The notes under the pieces: model-generated
Databases searched by the model: none
What the model saw: only the letters and a program-made list of their open reading frames with translations
Told to the model about the DNA's origin: nothing
Made by a program: the position numbers and the translations under genes
Assembly: GCF_016879755.1 (NCBI RefSeq)
Contig: NZ_WOFU01000002.1
Location: 1 to 64,000, forward strand
Source of the DNA: Bacillus sp. B15-48
GTDB taxonomy: Bacteria > Bacillota > Bacilli > Bacillales > Cytobacillaceae
Length of the DNA stretch: 64,000 nt
Direction: 5' to 3'
Shown here: in pieces, positions 18,773 through 28,547 of the stretch
Numbering within the stretch: position 1 is the first letter of the stretch
How the letters are laid out: every line of letters starts with the position of its first letter

Positions 18773-19885
18773 TCAAGTTCCCTTAGTAGGCGTTGAAGGC
18801 TCTTCGAACACCACATTATTATGCTGATGTCTATAAACATAGCGTTTTAAAAGCGGAACAAAAATAAATAAAATAAATAACACTCGAAACAGCTGATAAG
18901 CACTAACTAGTGACAAATCGGCATTAACGACGGCAGCGGTCATTCCCATTTCTGCAATCCCTCCTGGTGCCGCTCCTAAAAAAGCCGTTGATAGTTTCAT
19001 AGGTGTAACATGGGTAAGAACATAAGCAAGAATGAACGAGAACAAAACTAGCAAAACACTGCTACCGACCGCAAGCAAACCTAGTTTTTTCTGGTTTCCG
19101 AGCATATCCGGCTTTACTTTCATACCAATATTCATCCCCATCGCAATTTGTGCAAGAATCAGTATCATCGGCGGTAAAGCCGGAGCTTCCCTTCCAGTCA
19201 AAATTGCTAAAAAAGCGATTAGCAGAATCGGGCCTGTCAACACGCTCGTAGGCAAGCCAAGCCTTTTCCCTCCCAAAAATCCGACAACTGCCGTACATCC
19301 AAACAAAAAGTATGTCGAAAAGTAAGCTGGTCCTGCCTTATCAACAGCACTATATATTGGCACCTGACTGCCGACCGCATTTCCTTCAATGCCGTAGACC
19401 GTTAAAAACGGGACAAATAAGACAACCAATAAAATTCGTATCACCTGTAAAAAGACAATAACGGATAAATTTGCTCCTTTCATTTCCTGACCAATGATCA
19501 ACATTTGCGATAAACCACCTGGGACACTGCCAACCAAGACACTATTTTTATCTAGGTTTGTATTACGAATGATCATCAAGCCCATTCCAATGCTTAACAA
19601 AATCATTAATAATGTGGTAACGATCATAAATGGAAAATGATGTAAAACCTCTAGCGCCGTCTCACGCGTAAATGACGCCCCGAGTGTATAGCCGAATAAT
19701 AATAACGCACTGTTAAATACCGTTGTAGGCATTGATAAAGATTTTTTCGTCACTAACTGCCATATAGACACGGCAAATAAAGGCCCGAGCATCCACGATA
19801 AAGGAACGTGTAGAAATGTGAATAAGTATCCGCTCCCAATGGAAATCGCTAATGCTTGTAAAAAAAGAATGAATTGATTATTCAT
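18773..19885 (-). CDS. AbrB family (putative ammonia monooxygenase-related) membrane transporter
   Basis: A 370-aa protein with about ten TM segments arranged as two homologous halves. Each half contains the family motif, VGSVPGGLSQML (about 116-128) and AFLGAAPGGIAEMG (about 300-313). This fits PF05145 (AbrB), a family of unclear substrate related to Thr/aromatic transporters. The ATG overlaps the stop of a 63-aa upstream ORF as ATGA, suggesting translational coupling. The 52-bp tandem repeats follow its stop codon. Confidence 0.82.
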   Translation of the reverse strand: MNNQFILFLQALAISIGSGYLFTFLHVPLSWMLGPLFAVSIWQLVTKKSLSMPTTVFNSALLLFGYTLGASFTRETALEVLHHFPFMIVTTLLMILLSIGMGLMIIRNTNLDKNSVLVGSVPGGLSQMLIIGQEMKGANLSVIVFLQVIRILLVVLFVPFLTVYGIEGNAVGSQVPIYSAVDKAGPAYFSTYFLFGCTAVVGFLGGKRLGLPTSVLTGPILLIAFLAILTGREAPALPPMILILAQIAMGMNIGMKVKPDMLGNQKKLGLLAVGSSVLLVLFSFILAYVLTHVTPMKLSTAFLGAAPGGIAEMGMTAAVVNADLSLVSAYQLFRVLFILFIFVPLLKRYVYRHQHNNVVFEEPSTPTKGT

Positions 19886-20073
19886 GATTCTTCGCCGCCC
19901 TTAAAGCATAGATGCATCATATTTGTTGTTCCATTCAATAACTCATACTCCAACAAATGGAAAACAACCTTATTATAACATCTAATGGTTGCTTCATCGA
20001 TACAGTCGTACCACACAGCCTGCCTATAGAATTTTTCATAAAAATTATCAAAAAAATCACTTAATGCATTCAA
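19882..20073 (-). CDS. small protein, 63 aa, coupled to the AbrB-family transporter
   Basis: The sequence is aromatic- and acid-rich at the start (ALSDFFDNFYEKFYRQ) with three Cys in total and no TM segment. I do not recognise it. GAGGAG lies 9 nt before the ATG, and the stop TGA overlaps the transporter ATG by 4 bp, so it is very likely translated and co-expressed with it. It could be a regulatory or accessory peptide or only a coupling ORF. A plus-strand reading frame across this region has no ribosome binding site. Confidence 0.55.
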   Translation of the reverse strand: MNALSDFFDNFYEKFYRQAVWYDCIDEATIRCYNKVVFHLLEYELLNGTTNMMHLCFKGGEES

Positions 20074-20210
20074 ACGATCTCCTCTGTAAATCCCTCATAC
20101 AACAAGTTGTTCGATGTATTCCACTTTATGCCTTAGTAAAATATTTTTATTTTAAATATTTCGTTCCATATTCACTTTTTGTACATATGTTAAGTAATGA
20201 GGGGTGAAAT

Positions 20211-20513
20211 ATGATGAAAAAAACACCGGAACAGTTTGAAATCGAGACGCTAAAGCAAATTAGAAATAGACTTGATTATATTAACTCCATTGCAAAAACT
20301 TACAACTATGACAATCCTGAATTAATGGACACAATTGATAATTTAGCAGCGGTGGCGAACATGTTTGCAAAAGTTAAATTAGAAGAGTTACAAGGGAAAG
20401 CAGAAACATCGAGCCCTCAAGGTTACATTGTAAGTAAATTAGGAAATTCATATTCAAGAATGAAAGCTTATGAAAAGAAAAAAGATACTGACTTTCCACC
20501 TTGGAAGCTCTAA
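20211..20513 (+). CDS. hypothetical protein, 100 aa
   Basis: A short, mainly helical soluble protein (FEIETLKQIRNRLDYINSIAKTYNYDNPELMDTID, given in parts) ending in a basic tail (KKKDTDFPPWKL). No known family is recognised. GAGGGG lies 6 nt before the ATG (a second in-frame ATG follows at once). A terminator follows the stop, so it is a monocistronic unit divergent from the 63-aa ORF. Confidence 0.65.
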   Translation: MMKKTPEQFEIETLKQIRNRLDYINSIAKTYNYDNPELMDTIDNLAAVANMFAKVKLEELQGKAETSSPQGYIVSKLGNSYSRMKAYEKKKDTDFPPWKL

Positions 20514-20529
20514 CGTTTAAAATATATCT

Positions 20530-20561
20530 GAAAAGCACCCATTAACAACTGGGAGCTTTTC
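20530..20561 (+). terminator. terminator after the 100-aa gene
   Basis: GAAAAGCACCC / GGGAGCTTTTC stem, with the U-tract formed by the 3' arm. Confidence 0.7.
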
Positions 20562-20638
20562 AATTAAATCACTTGCTTATAATCCAGAGTAGATTGAAGA
20601 ACATTAACACTCTTAAATAATGCTTAAATCAATTAAAA

Positions 20639-20672
20639 AAAGCGCTAGGACAAAGAAATCACCTAGACGCTA
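20639..20672 (-). terminator. terminator of the amidohydrolase-AbgT operon
   Basis: Minus-strand stem AGCGTCTAGGT / CCTAGCGCT followed by eight T. Confidence 0.8.
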
Positions 20673-20678
20673 GACAAC

Positions 20679-22205
20679 TTATAAATAGATTGGCCCCTCT
20701 GGACCAACTGGAATACCAAACAGGTACCAGACGATAACAAGAATGATCCAGAAAATACCGAAGAAAATGGAGTATGGAAATAATGCAGCAATCAATGTTC
20801 CTAAACCAATATTTTTATCATACTTTTTCGCAAAAGATAATAGTAATACGAGATACGGCAACATCGGGGTCACAGGATTGGAAATCGAATCCCCGATACG
20901 GTAAAGTAATTGTGTGAATGCAGGATGATAATCGAGAAACATGAACATTGGCACGAAAACAGGTGCAAGAATAGCCCATTTTGCAGAGGCGCTACCAATT
21001 AATAAATTAACGAATGCAACAAAAAGAATAAAAGCGACAATTAACGGTACTCCAGTAAATCCGATTTCATTTAGAAAATCAGCACCTTTTATTGCAATAA
21101 TTGGGCCTAGATTACTCGCTGAAAAGAAAGCAAGCATTTGCGCAGCAGCAAATACTAAGACAATATATGGGCCCATTGTACTCATAGATTTCCCTAGCAT
21201 TTCCCCAAAATCCTTCGAGTTTTTAATCGTCTTAGAACCAAGCCCGTAGAAAAGACCAGGTATGAAGAATAGGATGGTTAAAAGTGGGACAATTCCATTC
21301 ATAAACGGTGAATTTTCGATAATTGATCCCGTCTCAGCATTGCGCAAAATTCCACTTTCAGGAATAATCATGACCAATAATGCAATGACAAACAAAACAG
21401 CAGAAATACCTGCCCATTTCAAACCACGCTTTTCCTCTTCTGTGACCTGCTCCATTTGTTCAAGCTCGCCAGTATAAGTCCCGAAACGCGGAATCGTAAA
21501 CTTATGTGTAACCCAGAGTGAAACTAATAATAGGAATATTGTGGAAACCACTAGAAAATAATAGTTCATCGTTGGGTTTACTGTATAATCAGGATTTACG
21601 GTTTGAGCACCGATTTCCGTGAAACCAGCAGCAAGTGTATCTGACATCCCGATGATCAGGTTGGCAGCAAAAGCCCCTAAAGTTGAAGCATAAGCGACCA
21701 CTAACCCTACTAAAGGATGATAACCAAACGCCATAAGCACTGTTGCAGCAAGAGGCGGTAAAACGATGGGACCAGCATCACCGGCAGCATTCGCAATGAT
21801 GGCAATTAAAATGATGCTTGGAATGATGATTTTTTTAGGTGTCGCAATTACGGTACGCTTCAATAAACTATTAAAGAAGCCACTTTGTTCTGCTAGACCT
21901 ACACCGATCATCATGACAAGCACCATGCCAAGGGGTGGAAATCCGCTAAAATTTTTCACCATATTTGAAATAAAATCAGCCAATCCAGCACCATTAAGAA
22001 GATTATTAGCAACTATTTTTTCACCGGTACCTGGATGAATCGCTGTTACGTTAAAATAACTTGTTATAAAAGAAGCTAGCAAAACAATTCCGCAAAGAAT
22101 AAAAAACAGGACAATTGGGTCAGGCAGTTTATTCCCAGCGTATTCAATCGAATCTAGCATTCGATCAAAAAACGACTTATTTTCTTTCTTTTTTGTTCGA
22201 GCCAT
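20679..22205 (-). CDS. abgT: AbgT family transporter (p-aminobenzoyl-glutamate type)
   Basis: A 508-aa integral membrane antiporter of the AbgT family, which imports p-aminobenzoyl-glutamate or exports sulfonamide-like compounds. It has about nine TM segments plus hairpin-like segments and family signatures (NAAGDAGPIVLPPLAATVLMAFGYHPLVG, NLLIGSASAKWAILAPVFVPMF, RIGDSISNPVTPMLPYLVLLL, shortened here to their key blocks). It starts after AAGGAGGGAGTCT. It lies 27 bp downstream of the M20 amidohydrolase, making one operon: uptake of a conjugate and its hydrolysis. Confidence 0.9.
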   Translation of the reverse strand: MARTKKKENKSFFDRMLDSIEYAGNKLPDPIVLFFILCGIVLLASFITSYFNVTAIHPGTGEKIVANNLLNGAGLADFISNMVKNFSGFPPLGMVLVMMIGVGLAEQSGFFNSLLKRTVIATPKKIIIPSIILIAIIANAAGDAGPIVLPPLAATVLMAFGYHPLVGLVVAYASTLGAFAANLIIGMSDTLAAGFTEIGAQTVNPDYTVNPTMNYYFLVVSTIFLLLVSLWVTHKFTIPRFGTYTGELEQMEQVTEEEKRGLKWAGISAVLFVIALLVMIIPESGILRNAETGSIIENSPFMNGIVPLLTILFFIPGLFYGLGSKTIKNSKDFGEMLGKSMSTMGPYIVLVFAAAQMLAFFSASNLGPIIAIKGADFLNEIGFTGVPLIVAFILFVAFVNLLIGSASAKWAILAPVFVPMFMFLDYHPAFTQLLYRIGDSISNPVTPMLPYLVLLLSFAKKYDKNIGLGTLIAALFPYSIFFGIFWIILVIVWYLFGIPVGPEGPIYL

Positions 22206-22232
22206 AGACTCCCTCCTTAAAAAACCAGTTTA

Positions 22233-23411
22233 CTAGTTTGCAAGTGTCAGTGCCGCTAATACATGAAATTTCAACCCATCTTTCATCGCTGATTCATCAA
22301 CGTCAAACTTAGGATGATGGTGTGGATAGATGATGCCTTTTTCATCATTCTTAGCCCCAACCATAATGAAACAACCTGGTTTCTCGTCACTGAATGCTGA
22401 AAAATCTTCTCCACCCAGCATTGGGTCGATCCATTCAAGGTTCCGGTCAGGAAATTTTTCTTGAATTAAACATGCTACCTTATCGGTTAATTCTTTTTCA
22501 TTCACAACTGAATTGTAGCCATAAGTATATTCGACTTTGGCTTCGGCTCCATGTGCTTTTGCAATTCCTTCAGCAATCTCTCTGATTCGAGTTTTAATCA
22601 GCTCTCGCACGGACTCGTTAAGAGTCCTTACCGAACCGCCAATATTCACCGTATCAGGAATGACATTTAATGCGGCACCACCGCCGTGAAATCTCGTTAC
22701 CGATACGACACCAGATTGCAAGGGAGCTATTGAGCGCGATACGATATGATTTAATCCTGTCACAATTTGTGCACCAATCGCTAAAGGATCCGTTGTTAAT
22801 TCAGGCGTTGAGGCATGTCCTCCTTTGCCTTGAACGGTAATTTCGAAAATATCACTTGCGGAGCTAATTGCGCCATGCCTAATGCCAATGGTCCTGTATG
22901 GAAGTGTCGTCATTAGGTGAATACCGAGTACTTGGTCAACCCCGTCCAAAACACCTGCTGCGACCATTTCTCTTGCTCCTCCTGGAGGCAATTCTTCTGC
23001 GTGCTGGAAAATAAAGACGATTTCACCGCTTAATGCATCTTTATGTTCTTTTAAAATTTTCGCAGCCCCCAAAAGCATGGCTGTATGGGCATCATGGCCG
23101 CAAGCATGCATAACACCATCATTTACTGAAGCGAATGGCAGACCTGTCTCTTCATGAATGGGCAAAGCGTCCATATCCGCTCGGAGGGCAATCACTTTAC
23201 CAGGATTGGCACCTTTTAATCGAGCTAACACACTCGTCTTTGTCGGCCTTGATAATTCAAAGCTACCAAAGCCCTCCAGGACACTGTACACATAGTCGGC
23301 TGTATTGTGCTCTTGAAATGATAGTTCTGGATGTTTATGCAAGTATCGACGCCATTCAATAACATCGTGAAAAACTTTATCTATTTCTTGCGTGATTCCG
23401 CTCAAAACCAT
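22233..23411 (-). CDS. M20/M40 family amidohydrolase (aminoacyl-type)
   Basis: A 392-aa dizinc peptidase-family M20D hydrolase, related to aminoacylase, hippurate hydrolase and AbgB. RADMDALPI and HACGHDAH (about 102-109; Cys104, His106) and HAEELPPGG with the general-base Glu are present. The lid dimerisation domain follows, and GGEDFSAFSDEKPG lies in the C-terminal metal site. The neighbour AbgT suggests that it cleaves p-aminobenzoyl-glutamate or another amide taken up by the cell (inference). GAGGTGGAATTAT precedes the ATG. Confidence 0.9.
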   Translation of the reverse strand: MVLSGITQEIDKVFHDVIEWRRYLHKHPELSFQEHNTADYVYSVLEGFGSFELSRPTKTSVLARLKGANPGKVIALRADMDALPIHEETGLPFASVNDGVMHACGHDAHTAMLLGAAKILKEHKDALSGEIVFIFQHAEELPPGGAREMVAAGVLDGVDQVLGIHLMTTLPYRTIGIRHGAISSASDIFEITVQGKGGHASTPELTTDPLAIGAQIVTGLNHIVSRSIAPLQSGVVSVTRFHGGGAALNVIPDTVNIGGSVRTLNESVRELIKTRIREIAEGIAKAHGAEAKVEYTYGYNSVVNEKELTDKVACLIQEKFPDRNLEWIDPMLGGEDFSAFSDEKPGCFIMVGAKNDEKGIIYPHHHPKFDVDESAMKDGLKFHVLAALTLAN

Positions 23412-23705
23412 ATAATTCCACCTCTATTTAACGACTATTTAACGCAATTACGCTAAATATAATATAAAGAATTCATAAATAATTATCAATAAAATTTCAT
23501 AAAAATATTTTTCTAGAATAAGGAAAGCACGAGCAAGTACCACTATTTAGTTGAATCAGAGCTCTTCATAGTGTTGAGAAACCTTTATTTTGGATAGGAT
23601 ATGTTGAGATTGTACGACATCCATTACACGCCCCCATTAATGTAATACATAACGAAAATTTTGTTATTACTATAAATAAACAAATAAGCATCCCAATTTG
23701 GATGC

Positions 23706-25007
23706 TCATTTTAGACGGTATATTTTATTTGGTCGTCCACGATGATGATTAGACTCTTCACCTATACACTCAGTTAAGCCCACATCACACAATTCAGCCA
23801 CAATCCGTTGAGCATTTCGTTCACTCATCTGAAGATGTGTAGCTAAATCCTTCGTAGTAAAATTACTCCAACCCATTTTTTGAATCAAAGCATCTATTTT
23901 ATTAAACGTTTTTACACTGATGTTTGCCTTCTTTACTTTCTCCAAAAAATCTTTATCATCTGTACGATAAGAATACGTCAGCTCTTTCCCTTGCCCTACT
24001 GACTCAATAATCGTTCCATCATCCTGAACAATAATAATCCCTTGTTCCGCCTTTTTCTTCGACTGTTGGAGAGCTCGGTGAGCATTTATTTCTGCCGATA
24101 ATACCGTTTTACCGAAACCGATTCCTACGGAAACAGCTGTATTCGCTTCAAGTGACAAGATTTGGGCTTTTTCCTTTAATGTCTGAATTTCTCTTTCAAT
24201 TGCACCTCGAGAACTAAAAATAGTGTATCGTCCATTTCCTTCCTCGAAGAGAGATCCATCTATTTTCTCACTGAGCTGGATAAGCGTTTCTTTCATCCTA
24301 ATCTCTAAATATTGGATTTGATACGTTTTTTCCATTTTCTCTTTAATCAAGTCAAAATCCTTTACCTCAATTTTTCCAACACCAATCTGGGTATCTTTAT
24401 AGTAAGAAGTCTTTATCTTTTCGAAAAATATCCTTATCGTTTGAAAAATTTCAATGCGTGTAGGTGACATCAAATATGTGGGAACGCCTACTTTATTTAA
24501 GGCATCGTGAACAATTGGATAACATGTCAAAGCACCATCAGTCTTTTTTTGACTCCATAAATCATAATGGAAAGTAAACAATTCCTCGGAATCAACGTCA
24601 ATATCAAGCGTTTTTATGTAAAGATCTTTTAGCGTTTTTTTCAATTCTTGCAAGCTTTCTCCTTCTGCAACATATGTGGCAGGAATCATGTCAATGCTTA
24701 CTCGGTTGATCAATTTCCCTTGAGAAAAAATTAGTTCCATGAAGCTTTTATAAATACTAGATTCCGCTGAAAATATATATTCCATTTTCTCTTCTGAAAA
24801 TAATGTTTTTTTAGCAACCATATACGGGATATATCCTGAAAAGAGCCAGAAATCAACTTGATGATCATATTCTAATAAAATATTCCTTATTTCCTTTGTT
24901 TCTGTATAAAGATAAGGAATAAACTCCATTTCCTGTTCAATTTCTTTCGCTAATTCAATAATTCTTGTTACTGACATACTTGGACCAACTACTCCAATTC
25001 GATACAT
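23706..25007 (-). CDS. transcriptional regulator with degenerate GGDEF/GTP-cyclohydrolase-like centre and C-terminal HTH
   Basis: A 433-aa protein. It starts with a Rossmann-like block (RIGVVGPSMSVTRIIELA) that resembles a receiver or substrate-binding part. In the middle (about 205-330) a nucleotidyl-cyclase-like fold is suggested by GNGRYTIFSSRGAIEREI and VSVGIGFGKTVLSAEINAHRAL, but no catalytic GGDEF is seen. The C-terminal winged helix (FTTKDLATHLQMSERNAQRIVAELCDVGL) would bind DNA. It sits on the same strand 295 bp upstream of the M20-AbgT operon and probably controls it. TAGGA lies 8 nt before the chosen ATG; an in-frame TTG at 25028 is less likely. Confidence 0.6.
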   Translation of the reverse strand: MYRIGVVGPSMSVTRIIELAKEIEQEMEFIPYLYTETKEIRNILLEYDHQVDFWLFSGYIPYMVAKKTLFSEEKMEYIFSAESSIYKSFMELIFSQGKLINRVSIDMIPATYVAEGESLQELKKTLKDLYIKTLDIDVDSEELFTFHYDLWSQKKTDGALTCYPIVHDALNKVGVPTYLMSPTRIEIFQTIRIFFEKIKTSYYKDTQIGVGKIEVKDFDLIKEKMEKTYQIQYLEIRMKETLIQLSEKIDGSLFEEGNGRYTIFSSRGAIEREIQTLKEKAQILSLEANTAVSVGIGFGKTVLSAEINAHRALQQSKKKAEQGIIIVQDDGTIIESVGQGKELTYSYRTDDKDFLEKVKKANISVKTFNKIDALIQKMGWSNFTTKDLATHLQMSERNAQRIVAELCDVGLTECIGEESNHHRGRPNKIYRLK

Positions 25008-25190
25008 TATCATATTCCTACTTTCCAAAACTTATATAAGAATAGTTTATCTTCCGTTTCAAAGGAAATCCATTCCTTTGTCAATTATCTAATATAAAAG
25101 AATGTGAAAATCAAAAATGATGGAAAAAGCTCTCTAAACAAAATATAAAATCCTAATATGGTGTTAATAAAGGAAAAATGGCGTGATTTT

Positions 25191-25651
<461 letters not shown>

Positions 25652-25687
25652 TGAGAAGGGAAGATTCATGAAAAAATGGTACCAAAA

Positions 25688-25744
25688 ATGGTACCTGGCC
25701 CCCAGTACATTACCGCTTTCCTATGCTGGGGGTCAGGCACCATT
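25688..25744. repeat. hairpin repeat, copy A (also terminator-like for the gene at 25757)
   Basis: GGTACCTGGCCCCCAG pairs with CTGGGGGTCAGGCACC across a 20-nt loop containing TACATTACCGCTTTC. The same core sequence recurs at 26115-26160. On the minus strand the stem is followed by ATTTTTGG, so it may terminate transcription of the short gene upstream. Confidence 0.7.
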
Positions 25745-25756
25745 GTTGCTAAAATG

Positions 25757-25984
25757 CTAGATTCTTTTTTTGACATCTTCTTTTATTGATTCAATCATTT
25801 GATCGCTTAAATTTGCAGGGAGCGACGTTTCCTCTGTAAACACCCAGCTATTGACCGGTTCAAGGTCTCCTTTTTTAAAAGTAACACTGTAATTTTGACC
25901 TTCGTGGACAAAATTAGCTGTTACGAATTCCTCACTTTCAAAATCATCATCAATAATCATCCCGGTAATTTCATATGGCTCCAC
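25757..25984 (-). CDS. hypothetical small protein, 75 aa
   Basis: A short acidic soluble protein (EPYEITGMIIDDDFESEEFV, then HEGQNYSVTFKKGDLEP) with no membrane segment. I do not recognise it. AAAGGTGG lies 7 nt before a GTG at 25984, preferred over an ATG at 26026 with no ribosome binding site. It is bracketed by the two copies of the hairpin repeat. Confidence 0.6.
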   Translation of the reverse strand: MEPYEITGMIIDDDFESEEFVTANFVHEGQNYSVTFKKGDLEPVNSWVFTEETSLPANLSDQMIESIKEDVKKRI

Positions 25985-26114
25985 AAGCAATCCACCTTTA
26001 TGTTTATTTATTAGTAGAATGAACATTTTCGGTACGCTTTATTCTATTTGAATTGCGGTGCTGCCACAGGTTATACCCAAATAACCTCGTTTCATAAGCT
26101 GGTTTTACAAAATA

Positions 26115-26160
26115 ATGGTACCTAATCCCCAATACATTACCGCTTTACTAAGGCACCAAT
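26115..26160. repeat. hairpin repeat, copy B (degenerate)
   Basis: Shares ATGGTACCT-x-ATCCCC-AATACATTACCGCTTT and GGCACCAAT with copy A at 25688, but the second stem arm is deleted. It lies upstream of the 75-aa gene, in the gap before the CBS-domain gene. Confidence 0.6.
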
Positions 26161-26290
26161 CTTCTATCGCAAAAGTGAAATAGCCACATATTGAATAAAA
26201 TTTAGCATTAGAAACAAATGTCGCCTTTGTGATAAGATAGCACTATACCTGTAATGTATACGTTTACATCATGAAATGAGGGATGCAAAA

Positions 26291-26773
26291 ATGAAAGTAA
26301 GAGACTTTATGATTACAAAAGTTTTTACTATTAAACCTACGAATACTGTTAAAGAATTATTAACAATCCTCAATACGAACCGAATTGGTGGAGTCCCAGT
26401 TGTTGATGAAAAAGGGCATTTAGTCGGAATGATCTCAGACGGCGATGTTTTGCGCTACTTAGCCCCAAAACCGCTCGGAATCGCTGGTCTAGTTTATATC
26501 ATTGAAGATGGAGAGTTAGAAGATGTCCTACGAGAAAAGTTAACAACCCCAGTAAAAGAGATCATGACAAAAAGAAACGTTCTCTCCGTGTCTCCTGATG
26601 ATGAGTTTGAATGGACGATTCGGTTATTATCGCGGCATCATTACAAGAAGCTTCCGGTTGTAAATGGAGCTGGGCGGGTTATTGGCGTCATTAGCAGAGG
26701 AGATCTTATTCATAATATTTCTAAAAAAATGATTACTTCCGAAAGCGATCCATCAACGAAACTGCTAGTATAA
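26291..26773 (+). CDS. tandem CBS-domain protein
   Basis: A 160-aa protein made of two CBS domains (about 1-60 and 85-145), with VKELLTILNTNRIGGVPVVDEKGHLVGMISDGDVLRY and HYKKLPVVNGAGRVIGVISRGDLI. Such stand-alone CBS pairs bind adenine nucleotides, and some bind c-di-AMP, to sense energy state. No fused enzyme is present. GAGGG lies 8 nt before the ATG at 26291; an earlier ATG at 26276 sits inside the ribosome binding site and is less likely. Confidence 0.85.
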   Translation: MKVRDFMITKVFTIKPTNTVKELLTILNTNRIGGVPVVDEKGHLVGMISDGDVLRYLAPKPLGIAGLVYIIEDGELEDVLREKLTTPVKEIMTKRNVLSVSPDDEFEWTIRLLSRHHYKKLPVVNGAGRVIGVISRGDLIHNISKKMITSESDPSTKLLV

Positions 26774-26819
26774 GGATTTTTGCACTTTCATGTGAACAGC
26801 TCTCCTAAATATATAAAAA

Positions 26820-26850
26820 ACCATTCGTAATAAGTGTTTCTACGAATGGT
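26820..26850. terminator. bidirectional terminator between the CBS gene and the DHA2 pump gene
   Basis: ACCATTCGTA / TACGAATGGT stem with an 11-nt loop, T-rich on both 3' sides. It serves the two convergent genes. Confidence 0.85.
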
Positions 26851-26930
26851 TCTCTTATTTTTATTTAAAAAAACTGGAAAATCGGTTAAAATCTGTTTCT
26901 TTCAAGAAACAATATTTAAACGACTTCTTC

Positions 26931-28385
26931 CTATTCACGCACAGGTTCTGTTGCCTTTACAGTACCAGGTACTTTTTCCAGTACTTCATTTGGCTTTTTA
27001 ACAAAAAATGCACTAACCAAACCTATTACTGAAACGGCAGTAATAAAGTAGAATGCATATTTGACTCCAGCCGCTAACACTTCTGGCTGCGTGGCATTAG
27101 GAAATTGAACTAAAAATCCATTTTGACCTGCGGTGAAGACTGTAATCGCAATGGCTGTCCCAGCTGCACCTGCAACTTGATTCAATGTATTCATCGCCGC
27201 TGATCCGTCTGCGTATAATTCACGTGGCAATTGGTTGAGTCCATTTGTTTGTGACGGCATCGTTACCAACGTTAATCCGAAGAATAACACCATAAACGAT
27301 ACAATGATTTGCCATACAGGTGTTTGACTTGAAAGAACGGTAACAAAGCTGATATTTCCAAGCAAAACAAAAATAAACCCAATAATAACAAAATAGCGTG
27401 GTCCCCATTTATCAAAGAGCGCTCCAACTATTGGTGACATAACAACATTGACCGCATTTCCAGGCAGCAACAACAGCCCAGCAACTGCTGCACTCACTAA
27501 TAAAGCACCTTTTAAATAGAGTGGTAAGAGGATGGCTGTCGATAAAATAATTAAAATGCTAAGAAACATTATCAATGTTCCTAGTGTAAACATTGGATAT
27601 TGAAACACGCGTAAGTTCACCATTGGCTGATCCATCTTCATTTGACGAATTCCAAATAAACCAAGGGCAATCACCCCTACGAACAAAGGACCTAAAACTT
27701 TTGGTGAGGTAAATGCCGCCTCTGCCATCGTGCTTAAGGCAAAAATTAAACCACCAAAGCCAATGGTTGATAAGAAAATTGATAAGAAATCAATTTTAGG
27801 CTTAGTGATTTCTGATACATTTGTCATTTTCGCTGCCGCAAAAGCAGTTAATAGTATATAGAAAAGTGTGCTTATCCAGAAAATATAAGTCCATCCGAGT
27901 GTACTAATAATGACTCCTGAAAGTGTCGGCCCTAAAGCTGGACCTAATGTAATTACGAGTCCCATTACCCCCATAACGACTCCTCGTTTATGGATTGGAA
28001 AGATAAGTAAAACGACATTTAGCATAACTGGTAGTAACAAGCCTGTTCCAAACGCTTGTACAAAACGACCTGCTAATAACATCGGGAAGTTAAATGATAA
28101 GGCCGCTAAAGCTGCTCCCAGAAGGGAAATAACTAGCCCGCCGACGACTAATTGTCTTGTCGTAAACCATTTCATTAATAATGCCGATACCGGTACGAGT
28201 ATTGCTAAAACCAATAAATATCCGGTTGTCAACCATTGTGCGGTCCCGGCAGTGACAGAAAACTCCTCCATTATATTCGTTAAAGCCATATTTAAAGCTG
28301 TTTCACCAAACAACCCAAGAAAGGCCCCTAACATTAAAATAAACGCCATTGTCTTAGGATTTTTTACTTTAACCTGTGTACTCAT
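26931..28385 (-). CDS. DHA2 family multidrug efflux MFS transporter (EmrB/LmrB-like)
   Basis: A 484-aa 14-TM drug:H+ antiporter of the inner membrane. Motif A-type loop RLVVGG, motif C-like GLVITLGPALGPTLSG (about 150-165), and the N-terminal LFGETALNMALTNIMEEFSVTAGTAQWLTTGYLLVLAIL are typical of DHA2. It is closest by eye to LmrB/MdtP-type pumps for lincosamides or dyes; specificity cannot be told. AAAGGGAGCGTATGA precedes the ATG. A promoter, leader peptide and hairpin upstream (28462-28577) suggest regulated expression. Confidence 0.88.
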   Translation of the reverse strand: MSTQVKVKNPKTMAFILMLGAFLGLFGETALNMALTNIMEEFSVTAGTAQWLTTGYLLVLAILVPVSALLMKWFTTRQLVVGGLVISLLGAALAALSFNFPMLLAGRFVQAFGTGLLLPVMLNVVLLIFPIHKRGVVMGVMGLVITLGPALGPTLSGVIISTLGWTYIFWISTLFYILLTAFAAAKMTNVSEITKPKIDFLSIFLSTIGFGGLIFALSTMAEAAFTSPKVLGPLFVGVIALGLFGIRQMKMDQPMVNLRVFQYPMFTLGTLIMFLSILIILSTAILLPLYLKGALLVSAAVAGLLLLPGNAVNVVMSPIVGALFDKWGPRYFVIIGFIFVLLGNISFVTVLSSQTPVWQIIVSFMVLFFGLTLVTMPSQTNGLNQLPRELYADGSAAMNTLNQVAGAAGTAIAITVFTAGQNGFLVQFPNATQPEVLAAGVKYAFYFITAVSVIGLVSAFFVKKPNEVLEKVPGTVKATEPVRE

Positions 28386-28461
28386 TCATACGCTCCCTTT
28401 ACATTCCATCAAATCATTTAAATTTTTATGTTTTTTGTTCCTATAGGTCGCTCTTAACAAG

Positions 28462-28505
28462 AAAAAAAGAGCATCTCGGGATATCAAATATCAGAGAACC
28501 TTCAT
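28462..28505 (-). promoter_or_regulatory. possible attenuator with a tetrapeptide leader in front of the DHA2 pump
   Basis: Downstream of the promoter the minus-strand leader has GGAGGTG, a short ORF ATG-AAG-GTT-CTC-TGA (MKVL, 28505-28491), and right over it a stem TCTCTGATAT / ATATCCCGAGA followed by seven T (28468-28462). That is the layout of translation-controlled attenuators of ribosome-drug pumps. SD-to-ATG spacing is long (13 nt). Function is inference. Confidence 0.4.
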
Positions 28506-28547
28506 TCAGCCCTTGGTACACCTCCACATACCAACGGTGTGCCTTTT

